A DNA stretch of 64,000 nt from Lunularia cruciata (lineage: Eukaryota > Streptophyta > Marchantiopsida > Lunulariales > Lunulariaceae), in assembly GCA_948567375.1 (NCBI GenBank), contig OX419761.1, forward strand, positions 2,730,501-2,794,500. The letters run 5' to 3'. This document shows, piece after piece, positions 1 through 10,640 of the stretch. Below the pieces are notes generated by a model. It did not search any database. It was not told the DNA's origin and saw only the letters and a list, made by a program, of their open reading frames with translations. The position numbers were made by a program, and so were the translations under genes. Within the stretch, counting starts at the first letter, position 1, and every line of letters begins with the position of its first letter.

Positions 1-71
1 TATAAAATCATTTTAGATGTTACCAAACCAAATTTCACATCTAGATCATATGGTTAGCTCTTGGTATTACA
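1..71 (-). repeat. Chromovirus 3' LTR, partial
   Basis: Bases 1-71 match 5783-5853 nearly base for base and end in GGTATTACA like the right LTR. Only the inner edge of this LTR lies inside the window. Confidence 0.9.
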
Positions 72-86
72 AACCTCCCTCCTTTT
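72..86 (-). other. Polypurine tract of the chromovirus
   Basis: On the minus strand the 15 bases just before the 3' LTR are all purine (AAAAGGAGGGAGGTT). This is the expected plus-strand primer of an LTR retrotransposon. Confidence 0.75.
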
Positions 87-441
87 AAGACGCAACGTCT
101 TTGTTGAGCAATTGTTGCTCAAATGCTTGCACCAACATCGGTGCATGGGTCAAATTGGCAACGGGTTCACAAGCTGCTTCATAGAGGGGGAAACCTTTCC
201 ACTGTACTAGATAGTCCACCCACGGATGGCGAGTACCATGCATGCATTTTTGGAGAATACGCTCCACTTCATATTCTTCTTTGCCATCAATGAGTGTTGG
301 ACAAGGTTGAATGTCTTGTGTGGAATGGCCTGATCGGGGAGCATATCTACGTAGTAGATAAACATAGAACGCTGGATGGATCTTCATGTGTGGTGGTAGC
401 TCAAGGTGATAGGCCATAGCGTTGATGCGACGAAGAATCAA
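85..441 (-). pseudogene. Integrase C-terminus with chromodomain
   Basis: Open stretch of 118 codons forming the end of the chromovirus polyprotein. The first part (HPAFYVYLLRRY) is the usual integrase tail before the chromodomain. The chromodomain follows at about residues 58-105, with YEVERIL and VDYLVQWKGFP, the methyl-lysine-binding fold that guides integration into marked chromatin. The motif normally reading E-x-x-W-E-P is EAACEP here, so a tryptophan of the domain has been lost. The open frame continues to within a few bases of the polypurine tract, as expected for the last domain of the element. Confidence 0.88.
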
Positions 442-570
442 GGAAGGCCCAATAAAACAAGGTCTGAGCTTACGAGATCCAACTAATGTGAGGTTGGTTG
501 TTGATAGTCACACTTGATCTCCAACATTGAACTCCATGTGCCTATGGTGTGCATCATCATACTGCTTCTA

Positions 571-1372
571 TCAATTTTGTGCAATCTGTAATCTGTGTTT
601 GGCGCTCTCCACACCTTGTTGGATTCTAGAAACAAATGTGTTGATTGCATCAACCTTGGTAGCCATTGGACGGATCTTCATCAAGCTAGATGGTGTGAAG
701 GGATGCTCACAATACATGAGGAAGAATGGAGTGACCTGGGTAGATGCATTCACTAAATTGTTGTAAGCAAATTCCACCAATAGGAGAAGGGTGTCCCACC
801 TCTCTTGCTCTTCTAAGGTGAAGCCGCGTAACATGTCTTCAATCGTGTGATTAGCCCGCTCTATTTGGCCATTTTTTTTGTGTGTGGTAAGTTGTGGACA
901 TGGCCAACTTGGTTTTGAAGAAACTAAAGAGTGTTTGCCAAAACAAACTGGTGAATTGAGTGCCTCTATTGGTGATAAGTACTCTAGACAAGCCATGGTG
1001 AGAGAAGACTACATCTAAGTATAATTGAGCTAGTTGTGGGGCGGTCACCTCCTTGGTGGTAGGGCGTACATGAATCATTTTGCTAAACCGGTCCACAAAG
1101 ACCACGATGGAATCAAACCCTGAGGTTGTCTTGGGTAATTCACAAACGAGATCCATACTCACTTGTTCACAACGTTAGGTAGGAGTGGGGAGAGGTTGAA
1201 GGAGCCATGCAGGAGCTTGATTAGAAGCTTTGTTCTGTTGACAAAGTAGACAATTACGCACATAGGCCATCACGCCGTTGCTCATCTTGGGCCAATAGTA
1301 ATGGCATTGGACTGCATCCAAGGTCTTGTCCACTCCAACATGACCTGCAATGGCCAAATCATGACATTCCAC
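571..1372 (-). pseudogene. Integrase zinc-binding and core domains, broken
   Basis: Three overlapping frames together give a gypsy integrase. At 1175-1372 the HHCC zinc domain is seen (H-x6-H, then CLLCQQNKA). At 851-1162 the catalytic core begins (MDLVCELPK, VFVDRFSKMIH). The second acidic position reads NRGTQF where the family has D-x-G-T, so the active site is damaged. The Glu region (GQIERANHTIEDML) falls in the next frame at 571-996, so at least one frameshift separates the catalytic residues. In life it would insert element cDNA into the host chromosome. Confidence 0.9.
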
Positions 1373-1574
1373 TAGAATGGTGGTGTGTAATTCAGGGACA
1401 TTTGGGATCCATAATCTGCCATCACAAAAGGTGAGTCCTTGGGTGTTGGTGACGCCTTTGGATTATTGCGCTCATACAATCTATAGATCAATTTTTGTAG
1501 TAGGGTTAATCTTAACCTCTGCCACCAAGTTGTTTGCCATTGGCATGTGGGTGAATACATCTGCAAGTTGCTTC

Positions 1575-1912
1575 TTACCTTCCACATAGGTGATTGTCAT
1601 GTTGAAGCATTGTCGACACTATGCCCACCAAATTTGGCAACGAGATAGATCCTTCTACGTCTTGAGGTAGACTAGAGGTTTGTGGTCTGTCTCTATTACA
1701 AATGCCTTCTCGCCCAAATAGTGCTTCCAATGCTTGGTTGCCAAGATGATGACCAACTCTTCTCGTTCTGTGGTGTGGTAGTTGCACTCTACCGGTAACA
1801 ACTTTTGAGAGAAATATACAATTTGATGCCATCTGTCATGCCACTCTTGTTGTAGGACTACTCCTATTGCTATGCCTGATGCATCTATAGCCAACTTGAT
1901 TGGATGTTTTGG
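1575..1912 (-). pseudogene. RNase H domain of the chromovirus
   Basis: The frame at 1655-1894 shows the gypsy RNase H core: MAIDASGIAIGVVLQQ at the start, YFSQKL, a TTEREEL catalytic Glu region and ETDHKPLVYL with the later Asp. It is cut from the RT by frame changes near 1912 and from the integrase by decay near 1600. RNase H removes the RNA strand during reverse transcription. The chromovirus RT lies immediately upstream on the minus strand. Confidence 0.88.
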
Positions 1913-2029
1913 GTCATATTACTTCAAGATTGGTGCATGTAGCAAGGCGGCTTTTAATTCTTGAAAGGCCAACTCTTGTGCGGTTCCCCATGTCCATTTC
2001 TTCCCCTTGCCAAGTGGTGCCATTAAAGG

Positions 2030-2760
2030 CTATGCAACCTTGGAGAAGTCCTTGACAAATCTCTGATAGAATCCCATCAACCCCAAGAAGCTCTTGAGTT
2101 GAGTCAGATCTTCTGGGGCACTCCATTTTTGAATGACTTCTATTTTATCAGTCAATACTTGAATGCCCTCTTCACTTACTCTATGCCCCAAGTAGTCTAC
2201 TTCGGACTTGCCAAACTTGCACTTTGAGATTTTGGCGTACAATCGATTCTATCTTAGAATTTGGAGGATATCTCGTAGATGTTGTTTATGTTCTGTCATT
2301 GTGCTACTATATACTAAGATATCATCCAAGAAGATGATAACAAACTTATCCATATATGGACAAAATATGTCATCATTAGACTCATGAAAGTGGCAGGTGC
2401 ATTGGTGAGGCCAAAAGGCATCACAAAATACTCAAAGTGGCCATACCTAGTTTGGAAGGCAATTTTGTACACATCCTCCTTTGCAATTCAAATTTGATTG
2501 TAACCACTCCGCAAGTCCAATTAGGTGAAGTATCTTGCTTCATGGAGTTGATCAAACAGGTCATCCATACAAGGTAAGGGGTATTTGTTCTTCACTGTTT
2601 GTTGATTGAGACCTCGATAATCAATGCACATGCGTATTGTACCATCCTTCTTTTTCACAAACAAGACAAGAGCCCCATATGGTGACACACTAGGTTGGAT
2701 GAACCCCTTCTGTAGTATCTCCTCAATTTGAGTCTTACACTCCTCCAACTCATGAGGTGA
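2030..2760 (-). pseudogene. Reverse transcriptase of the chromovirus
   Basis: The fingers and palm lie at 2521-2748 ([45 protein letters not shown]). The catalytic box FLDDILVYS can be read near 2295-2340 in a neighbouring frame, and the thumb at 2030-2242 (KCKFGKSEVDYLGH, FLGLMGFYQRFVKDF). The domain order is intact but several frameshifts and stops interrupt it. It would copy element RNA to DNA in cytoplasmic particles. Confidence 0.92.
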
Positions 2761-2844
2761 TAGGCGATATGGGGCCTTACAAGGAGGTGTCTTCCTTGGG
2801 AGTGTCTCAATCCTATGATCTACTCTCCTTTTTGGTTGTAATCC

Positions 2845-3489
2845 TTAGGGTAGATCATCAGGAAAGACATCTTGAAATTCATCCACCACAACCTTCCATT
2901 TCTCAGAAATTTTTCCATCGAGTTGTGCACTTTGGACTTCTCTTATTAGACCCATGAAACATTTATCGGTCTTATAGACAGTTATCATCCCTATGACATA
3001 TAGAGGCAATTCCTGCCTATGTGATTTTTCTTTAACCCTAATGATTGACCATTGGTGGGTTCTCACTACTTTCTTCCTCCAATCTACCATAGGATTATAA
3101 TGCTCCATCCATGCCATACCTAAGATTGCATCCTAACGAGCTAATTGTATCACTTGCTACTCAATTGCTTCTTGATATTTTCCTACAGAGAGTGTAACCC
3201 GTCTAGGTAATGATTCAATCCTCTTTGTTTGCCTATTAGGCAACTCTACTTCTTCACTCCCATCTCTCTCTAGATCCATTCCTAATCTTATTGCAATAGA
3301 GCAAGATAAGAAATTCTTTGTTGCTCTCGGATCAATTAATACTCTCATTTGATTGCCTTCTAGGACTCCACTCACAACAATCAATTGTGAGGTTGCCTTT
3401 TGGGATCTTTGCGCATTAATCTTCTTCCTTCCCTTGCTTCTCTTCTTCCTTATTGAGCCAGTAAGGCCGTGAGGTACATTTATTGGCAA
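2845..3489 (-). pseudogene. Aspartic protease and linker to RT
   Basis: At 3157-3489 a retropepsin-like stretch follows the nucleocapsid: IVVSGVLEGNQMRVLIDPRATKNFLS. The catalytic triplet, normally D-S/T-G, reads D-P-R, so the enzyme is inactivated. A downstream frame (2845-3117) carries the linker with PLYVIGMITVYK and VVDEFQDVFPDDLP, the usual lead-in to gypsy RT. It matures the polyprotein in intact elements. Confidence 0.82.
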
Positions 3490-4576
3490 TCTTTGTTTTC
3501 CGAAGTGATTTCCACCTCCTCCACTTCAATGTGCCTCTCCATATTGTTCAAAGATTGCTTGTACAAAGGCCAAGGGCCTATAGGGAAACAAGTGCGACAA
3601 TTAGTAGATATGTGCCTAATACGGCCACAATTATAGCAATGACGTTGTTCTCCTCGAGTTCCTTCTCCTTGTGGAACTCCATCTCTTTGTTCTTCTACCC
3701 ATCCACGCTCCCCTTGAAGCAATCGCACTCCTTGATCTTGAAATCAAAGGTTTCCCAATTCCATTGGTACTAGTCTACCCATGTGTGACATTTTTGCCCG
3801 ATAATGTTGAGGTGGAACTACTCCTTCACCCCCACCTAATGCTCTTTCTATTCTTTGCACACAAGCAATAGCTTCAAGTACTCTACAAGGATTTTGCACC
3901 ATGACTTCTTGGTGAATATGCTCCTTTAACCCTCATTTGAAATTGTCGAGAGCCTCTGCTGGACTCATGTCGGTTATCACAACTTGTAGATCCAAAAATG
4001 CCTCCACATACTCTTGTATGCTATTCTTCTGTCTCAATCCCCATAGTCAAGTTCGAGCCATCTGCATAGAATCCACCCATTGGAAATTCTTCAGCAATCC
4101 TTCTTGCATTGCCATCCACATGACCTCCCTTCTCTTGGCCAACACGGATCATTCCCAAGTATCATACCATGTGAGGGCTTTATTGGTCAAGTACCCACAT
4201 GCAAACACGCTTGCAGCATGCTTTTTGATCTTTGTTGAGAACAATCGGAAATATCAATTCATTCTTGAGATCCAATTTTCCACTACTCCCATCATACGCT
4301 GCCCTTGTAAGGCTCAATGTTGCAGGTCTTCTTCATCCAAAGTAGCAATGTGGCTTCATCGTTGATAGGGTTTGTAGGCACAAGTGCCTCTCCAAGTACT
4401 TCAGTTGTAGGTATTGGGTTTTGAGACGGCTCTTCTTCTTGCATGGCTTGATTGTTCATAAGGATCTGCACTTGACTTTGTAATGCCTCCATGGTCATCT
4501 TAATCTCTTGAAATTCATTCAACATCTCTTGCACCAGCTCTTGCAATTGCGGATCCATGGTTCCTACAACACTCAA
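3480..4576 (-). pseudogene. Gag with zinc knuckle, broken
   Basis: The likely start is the ATG ending at 4576. The first 94 codons contain a predicted coiled-coil stretch rich in Leu, Met and Gln (MDPQLQELVQEML, MEALQSQVQIL). A Retrotrans_gag-like middle follows in broken frames through 3900-4300. The nucleocapsid knuckle at 3480-3728 reads CYNCGRIRHISTNC, a CCHC with the usual Gly before His changed. Stops near 3750 and 3930 disrupt the frame. Gag packages element RNA. Confidence 0.82.
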
Positions 4577-5148
4577 TTGCTAATGTCTACTTCAATACAG
4601 AGTCAATATGATCACTCTGGAAGGCGCACAAACTATTAGAACTACCATTGGGGGACCTCAGAAGCTATCACTCGTTGATAATACTCCTTGCCAAAATTCC
4701 TAACCACAAAATCTCTAAACATCACTTTCGGTCTCACTACATAATGGATTTCTACTTGAGTGTTGAAAGGGAGAAGATTTGGGACATTTACGTCCATATC
4801 ATCATAATAGAATGTAGATTGTCAAATCCTACTCTCTGTCATATATCACCATAGGTAGAATCACCAGATTTGGTGAGTTCATCACCCTATCCATGAATTC
4901 TGCACCAAAGTGATAAACTAGCGATACCCTCATTTGCTCACGCTGGATGTACATAACTTTGATGTGGAATGGATTCAGGAATGGAAAGCTAGGTGTGGGA
5001 AATTGTCCTCCCAATGCATCCATCCCATTTGCTATCTGAAGTCCTTCCTAAGTCTCGCAATTGCCTATGTTCTCCACCTCAAATTACTCAGTTTCAGTAG
5101 TTTGTGCTCTTCCAAGAGGGGTGTCCACTCTCTTGGACTAAGACACTC
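4577..5148 (-). other. Chromovirus leader, no gene seen
   Basis: Untranslated stretch between primer-binding site and gag start. I see no coding signal or RNA gene in it. Confidence 0.6.
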
Positions 5149-5160
5149 GCTCTGATACCA
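5149..5160 (-). other. Primer-binding site for initiator tRNA-Met
   Basis: On the minus strand the bases one position inside the 5' LTR read TGGTATCAGAGC, complementary to the 3' end of plant initiator tRNA-Met. This fixes the element's orientation and the LTR edge. Confidence 0.9.
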
Positions 5161-5161
5161 T

Positions 5162-5853
5162 TGTAATACTCCGAGGATAAGAGAAGAGAGAAAACACTGA
5201 CTTCACACTTAAACAAAGAGGATCTCCTCCAAGGAAGCTCCACCCTAGGATTAGGTACATAGATAGGTGACATATCAGCAAGCTCCACCCTTGGATTACT
5301 TACTTGGATGGGTGACATGTCGGTCTAGGTCCTATCTAGCTGGTCAAACAAGCTTTGATTGGAGGGAATCTTTTAGGGAATCTTCTTGTAGGAGTTTCAG
5401 AATCACATGAGTAAGGTACCATTGGAAAGCTCTTGACAAGACAAATCAGGGGAAGAAGGCCCAATTTTCTTTTGTTGGGAGGGATCCCACACATTTTTGA
5501 GGCCTAATTCATCCGTTTAGGCCTCCAAAATTGCATTCAAAGATTTCAGGTATATTTTGGTTCCTACTCTATTAGTAGAAGTCTCCTTTTGGTGATATCT
5601 ATTTTTGATCTGTTTAGTCCATCATGTGTAACATCCTTCTAGATGTTACCAAACCAATTCTCACCTTTAAATCATATGTCTAGCTATTTGTTCTAAGGTT
5701 CTCAAGTCCATTTTGGTTTTTGCCTTATTAGTAGAAGTACTCTTTTGGTGATACTTCTATCTGATCTTTTTTGACCATCATGTATAACATCATTCTAGAT
5801 GTTACCAAACCAAATTTCACATCTAGATCATATGGCTAGCTCTTGGTATTACA
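5162..5853 (-). repeat. Chromovirus 5' LTR, 692 bp
   Basis: It begins and ends with the inverted pair TGTAATAC / GTATTACA. It contains an internal imperfect duplication of about 150 bp: the motif CTAGATGTTACCAAACCA occurs near 5640 and again near 5793. The same duplication is present in the solo LTR at 10907-11622, so it belongs to the family. Confidence 0.92.
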
Positions 5854-6179
5854 ATGATCTCCTCTAGTACTGGAGTATCCTTTGCATGGGCATTCCCCTC
5901 CAACAAATCACCAAGCCAAGTAACTGGACCACTAAAATCTAAAACTGATGCAGCCATGGTCCTGAACTATAGTGAGCCAAGACTACCACTACTGAAGCAT
6001 ACAGGTAGGCAATATACCCGTCTCTCACCAGACTGGCAACCAAGTCTATAGGAGGCTGTCTCCTCCCAATAGTCAATGTTGAAACCCATGGGGTATAACA
6101 GTGCTCCCCCAACTAGCACATCATATGACTCAACTATCATTGCAATAGCCTGAGCTTTCACCATTGAGCTATCAGTCAA
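5854..6179 (-). pseudogene. Protease tail and linker of copy B
   Basis: The frame at 5967-6179 shows IVESYDVLVGGALLYPMGF and DYWEETASYRLG, matching the protease tail of copy A near 23270-23400. The stretch beyond to 5854 aligns with A 23400-23568, just before the methyltransferase domain. It is fused at 6180 to gag by deletion. Confidence 0.75.
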
Positions 6180-6670
6180 ACGGTACCTCCACTTGTAGTA
6201 ACACTGTCTCCAGTTAGTGCACCTCCATTAGCTCCACCAACACTACTTGAGCTAGAACTCATAGGTACAGCCAATCTACTCTTAGCCACAAAACCTGTAG
6301 TGATAGAGCCATAGTTTGGAGACCAATACTGTCTCCATAACTTGATCTACTCCAAATAAGCTCTCTTGAACTCATGGTAGTCGTCCATCGGTGGACCCTC
6401 CAGATGCTAAAACAACCCCTTCCATGCCATGAAGGGTGTAAACAAAGTCGGGTTCTGCATCTGCTATAGATCACACCAACTTTCAAACTCATGGATAAAG
6501 TCATCTAACTCAATGGTACCCACTGTACTAGAGTAACGCCTAGGGCCTTTGGAGGCCCCATAAATCTCGTCCATGTCCCACAACAACAGTGCGGACACAC
6601 CAAGTGCACTCTCAACTGAATCAACTCTTGTGTCGAACTCCAACTCAGAGTCAATCTCCTCCTTCATTGG
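6180..6670 (-). pseudogene. Gag N-terminal part of copy B
   Basis: The frame 6464-6667 reads MKEEIDSELEFDTRVDSVES and LLWDMDEIYGASKGPRRYSS, matching the gag start of copy A at 20878. The next segment to 6259 is shifted (the WHGRGCF frame) but follows A 21050-21300. The Ser/Gly-rich segment ends at the deletion join near 6180. Confidence 0.82.
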
Positions 6671-8034
6671 GACCTAAGAAACAAGCTTATACCGAGTGCC
6701 ATTCCAAGTAAACCCACTACATATTGTAGGGCTATCTCCTTTGGAATCCCCAAAGAACTCCGTCTTGACAAAGTAACCACAACTGCAACCGCAACCGCAA
6801 CCGCAAACTACAACAGCAAATCGGAACCACAAACTGCAACTACAAGTCGCAACCGCAAGTACCACACCAAGTGCCAACACCACCAAGTGCTAACACCAAC
6901 TAAGCACCACCCACTAATGTAACCTTAACCAAGATAACTACACTAGGAGAAAGTGCAACCTGTAACCCGCCATCACAACACGCACTCTCACGGTCTGCAG
7001 GTCATCACTTCCTGCCTCACCAAATAGAAACAAAGGTAGTCAGACTAGTCATCACTCTAGCCTCACTACCGAGAGCACACTAGAGCACCAACGCTCAAAA
7101 GTCAGGACATCTCACACAAACTTGAAGCAGAGAATGAAGGGAGTCCAATCACAAGAAATCTAAACAAAAACCCTCCATCTAATAACACAACACGGGATTG
7201 ACTCTACCACTATTTGGCCATTGACATAAGAGAAGTTAGTATCTAAGTCGTAAGCTACCAAGATCACCAAGAATGGGATCAAATTGCCTCTCCTAGCCAA
7301 AGCTTCATGTGTATAGATAACAGTGGTATAGTCACTATGACAACAAGTGAGGGTGGACCAGTTGGCTAGGGCACCAGTCTAGGAACAAGACATCTAGGGG
7401 TCAAACCCTATTGCGCACAATCTAGCAAGAAAGGCAAATTTTTCCAATCAATGACCAAGATCTACTCTAAACTAGCTAGCCTTCTGCCAGCAAGCTGCCT
7501 TACTGGCCTTTCTTCTTGCCACTTTATACCTCCTCTAAAATCTGGCGAAACTCCTCCAAACTTGCAAAAGTCCTCCAAATCTGGCCAAAATTTGATGTAA
7601 AATCCAGCCAAAATCTGACATAAAATCTGATGTAAACCCTAAAGTTGGCTGTCCACCAAATCCCCCGCTAACATTCCACTCGAGCTAAATTGGAAACATG
7701 GGTTTCTCCAAATCACAAATTCATGAGAATAGCTTCACAACTCCACCTTCAATTTGACTTTTTGAGCCCAACTCGCAACAAATTGGTCCTGCCTTCACCT
7801 CTTGAGCTCAAAATCACAACCATTGCTCAAAATTTGCTCCTTCTTTGCTCAAAAATTGGCTAGCGCTTCCGCACACCGTCTGCCTTACTGCCAAATCTAC
7901 ATCAATTGAACAAGCTTCTGCACACTAGGGAAAAACTAAACTTGAATTGAGCTACCAACGATCCACCGAGCTTGGAGATACCACCAACACTCAAAGTTCC
8001 TACACCTGGTTTCCCCCTGACTTCATTTCTCTGA
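6671..8034 (-). other. Copy B leader
   Basis: Long untranslated leader between LTR and gag, aligned with A 19683-20877. Apart from a tRNA-like stretch at 7347-7419 (separate entry) and a CAACCG-type trinucleotide-like run near 6785-6815, nothing gene-like is seen. Confidence 0.6.
7347..7419 (+). other. tRNA-like relic, antisense in family M leader
   Basis: 73 bases with tRNA geometry on the strand opposite the element. There is an A-box-like D arm (CAGTTGGCTAGGGC, 3 of 4 D-stem pairs), a perfect 5-bp T stem TAGGG/CCCTA closing the 7-base loop GTCAAAC (B-box-like), and about 5 of 7 acceptor pairs between GTGAGGG and TGCGCAC. The anticodon arm is poorly paired, so this is a relic or chance likeness, not a working gene. 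Equivalent stretches lie at 12457-12525 and, reversed, at 20162-20233. Confidence 0.35.
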
Positions 8035-8475
8035 TGTAATCAGATTGTTTACCACTCTCAACTCAACTCAATTCAGATCAGTACTTGATTTGTCACTCTA
8101 TAAACTGCCAACAATTGGGCCCTGATTACAGTCAAGCCACACCCACTCTAGCCTAGAGAATCCAGATGACGCTCGCTGGTCTCTATCCACCATAGCCAGG
8201 AACTCAAAGGCTCAACATCAAAGAAGTGAGCTCTCTGGAGTTGCACTTTGAAAGTATACCCCTTGGACTCGAGCTAGGTCTAAAACCCTAACGGTACACC
8301 CAATAGTGAAAATGGTGCAAAGTGATGGTGGGCCCCACCGTGAAGTCAGTACCTTGAACACCAAATTTGACCGTCAGAAAGTAGTCTCTAAGAACATGTT
8401 GAAATAACTCTAACTTCTATCATTGGAACTCTTGTGTCCAAGCAATCTAGAAGCGACACTACAAATGGCATGACA
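8035..8475 (-). repeat. Family M 5' LTR of copy B
   Basis: 441 bp, TG...CA ended on the minus strand (TGTCATGCC to ATTACA), aligned along its length with A 19231-19682 and C 13076-13525. Confidence 0.88.
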
Positions 8476-9025
8476 TATACCTACTTGTAATATTGCAACT
8501 AGTCCCATGTTAATCTCACCAAACTACTCTTATAGACATACTCACTCAACTTGATAATGCTAAGAAATGAGTGTGGTATCCAAAAGTGAGAAGGTAATAG
8601 ACTCCAAAGGTTCATCCTCACATTGGTCTCTTGGTGGGACAAAGGATCCACTCCAAGCCTATTGCACCAACTGATCCGCATATTGTTGCAATGCCTCCTT
8701 AGAACTCCACAATAGAACATCCAAGGTGGTTGGAATGATCCAACTTGTACTCCAAATCCAAGTGATCTCCATTGGTACTAAAGTATCCTCTACATGGGTG
8801 TTCTCCTCCAATAAGTTACCAAGCCAAGTAATAGAACCACTTAAATTGAAATTGATGCCATGGTCCTTGATTGTAGTGAGCCAAGACTGCCACTACTAAA
8901 GCGTATTGAGAAGCAACCTACTTGTCTTTCACCTGACTGGCAACTTGGTCTATAAGAAACTATCTTTGCACAATAATCAATATTGAAACACGTAGGTATA
9001 ACACTATTACACCAACTAGCACATC
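8476..9025 (-). pseudogene. Protease-to-methyltransferase linker and MTase motif I, copy C
   Basis: Aligned with A 23390-23850. Near 8480-8530 the minus strand shows a decayed motif I (F-G-E-I, then A-I-L-Q-V-G-I) in the frame matching ELFGGIS...VLQAGI of copy A, with two stops in it. The copy ends at the base where the LTR of B begins. This is independent evidence that the methyltransferase belonged to the ancestral element and was not a one-off capture by copy A. Confidence 0.65.
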
Positions 9026-9640
9026 CTATAATTCTACTCTTCTTGTAAAGACTTGAGCTCTCACCATATAACTATCAATCAGATGACCAGGCTGAATCTG
9101 GATAATGAGCTCTCTACATGTGATGTATTGTGTAGAACCACCATATAGAGGTGTTTGGATTTGAAATAGACACCTTTCCACATTAGTCTTTTGTAGCTCC
9201 AGATCGACAACTATAGCTTTCTCCAAAATAAAGGGCTACACAAAAGAGTCTAATGAGATCCTCTATGGTGTATAGACCTTCTTTGAATCTCCCACTAAAG
9301 GGAAAATCCCCTTTTGGTTATCCAATAGGACAACTCTAGGTGTGAACCAAGCTTGCTCAAAGGCCGGATTGGTTGGTAACTCCTCCAATGTAGCTATTGC
9401 TACTTGCCATATACCACTTGTCATTGAGTAAATTTCATGCTTCTCAACCAAATTGGCTCCACTATCAACCTCATTTGCTTTAGAAGCAAGAACCACCTCA
9501 TCCCTATTCTCACAAAGTGTGGCAGCCAACAAGAACTTTTGAGTTGGATCAACTCCAAATGTAAACATATCATCGGTTGAGAACAAAGGGAAGCACATAA
9601 TAAATTGAGTTGCTCCTAACATTGTGCTAGACTCAATCTA
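9026..9640 (-). pseudogene. Protease region of copy C
   Basis: At 9263-9622 lies MLGATQFIMCFPLFSTDD to VVLLDNQKGIFPLVGDSKKVYTP, matching A 22699-23070. Just past it the minus strand reads a retropepsin-type L-D-S-F-V-Q site, then 9026-9226 continues (VERCLFQIQTPLYGGSTQYI). A stop and frame changes break it. The site supports calling this domain an aspartic protease. Confidence 0.75.
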
Positions 9641-10640
9641 TGTAGTAGTAGGTGGGTGGCTAGCATTTAGTCTATCATGCAATCCAGCTTCACCTACCAC
9701 ACCTACACTAGGATGTTTAGGAGCTATGGATGTCATATGTAGTGCCCCAAAGAGTGTGAAAGATTGGAGGAGTTTGTCTATCAACCTCTCTTCTTTGTAG
9801 GTCCCACTCCACTGATGCTCTTCTAGGCTCACGAGCATGTACCGCACTTCTAGTCATTGCGGCAAATGCATCTACCTATGCTACTTTGCACATAAAGTTG
9901 AAGACTTCTCTATCACTAGCATAAGAAGTGAAAGCCTCAACACCCAAATCTGATCTCCTCTCAACTATGGCCATGCTAGCCAATCTTTGCTCCAACTGCT
10001 CAATCCAAGTAGCCATGATTGTATTGGAAGCAAGGGCAAGTATAGCATCCCTACCAGGTGTGGATCCTCTACCACTACCATTTCCTCCATGACATGGAGC
10101 TCCTCTACCATCTGCCATAGCAACTTTACCACTCTATAATTCCAAGTGAAGATCAAAGCATTGGTCACTAAACTGATCAAATTTGTGGCAATGGTCCTAT
10201 TGTCTCTATGCTAGTTGTGATGCACCATATGTATCATGTCCATTGCCTTGAGTGCACTCTCTCTTGTGGTGAGGTCCACCACAAGTCCAACAAGCAACAC
10301 CACCACTCGCTGGCTATTGTTGACCTAAAAATGAAGGTAAGGGTCTAGCTACACTAGGCCCTCTACTTACTCCATAGGATCTAGACTGTCCACTCTGTCC
10401 TCCAAAGCAAATATGGCATGGTGCATTCTATTGCACTCTAGAAGAAGTAATAGTTGTAGATGAGGTCTCCTTACCAAATCCAAATGTTTCCACTCTCTCC
10501 TCTACCATGTTGAGCTCAATGCGCTCAGCCAAACTAAAGACCATTGCCAAAGTAGGTGAAGTAGCCTATACCAATGTAGCATCATGTACTCTATGTTGCA
10601 ACTTTCTATCTAGGATCCTATACCAAAACTAGAGCCTAGG
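9641..10640 (-). pseudogene. Spacer and CCHC knuckles of copy C
   Basis: At about 10255-10310 the minus strand encodes an intact CCHC knuckle (CWTCGGPHHKREC), the one that is interrupted in copy A. The stretch 9876-10118 contains a Gly/Arg-rich segment (GRGAPCHGGNGSGRGSTPG) and a helical WIEQLEQRLASMAI motif, also present in A at 22226-22380. Nucleic-acid binding is the likely role of this part of the polyprotein. Confidence 0.75.

Larger units (their letters stand above)
1..5853 (-). mobile_element. Ty3/gypsy chromovirus, near complete, inactive
   Basis: LTR retrotransposon read on the minus strand. Its order is 5' LTR (right), primer site, gag, protease, RT, RNase H, integrase, chromodomain, polypurine tract and 3' LTR (left, cut by the window edge). 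This is the gag-pro-RT-RH-IN order of Ty3/gypsy, and the chromodomain places it among chromoviruses. The frames are broken by many stops and shifts and an integrase catalytic Asp is changed, so it is dead. It is inserted in copy B of another gypsy family: both sides of position 5854 are foreign to each other, and B aligns with copy A near 23568. The other edge lies outside the window, so the target duplication cannot be seen. Confidence 0.93.
5854..8475 (-). mobile_element. Family M gypsy element, copy B, internally deleted
   Basis: Minus-strand relative of copy A. From the right it has a 5' LTR, a long leader, the first part of gag, then an abrupt join near 6180. At this join gag (equivalent to A 21353) runs straight into the end of the protease region (A 23236), a deletion of roughly 1.9 kb. 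The remainder is interrupted at 5854 by the chromovirus. The rest of B, including any methyltransferase, RT and integrase, would lie left of the window. The right LTR edge abuts copy C inside its methyltransferase motif I, showing that B inserted into C. Confidence 0.85.
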
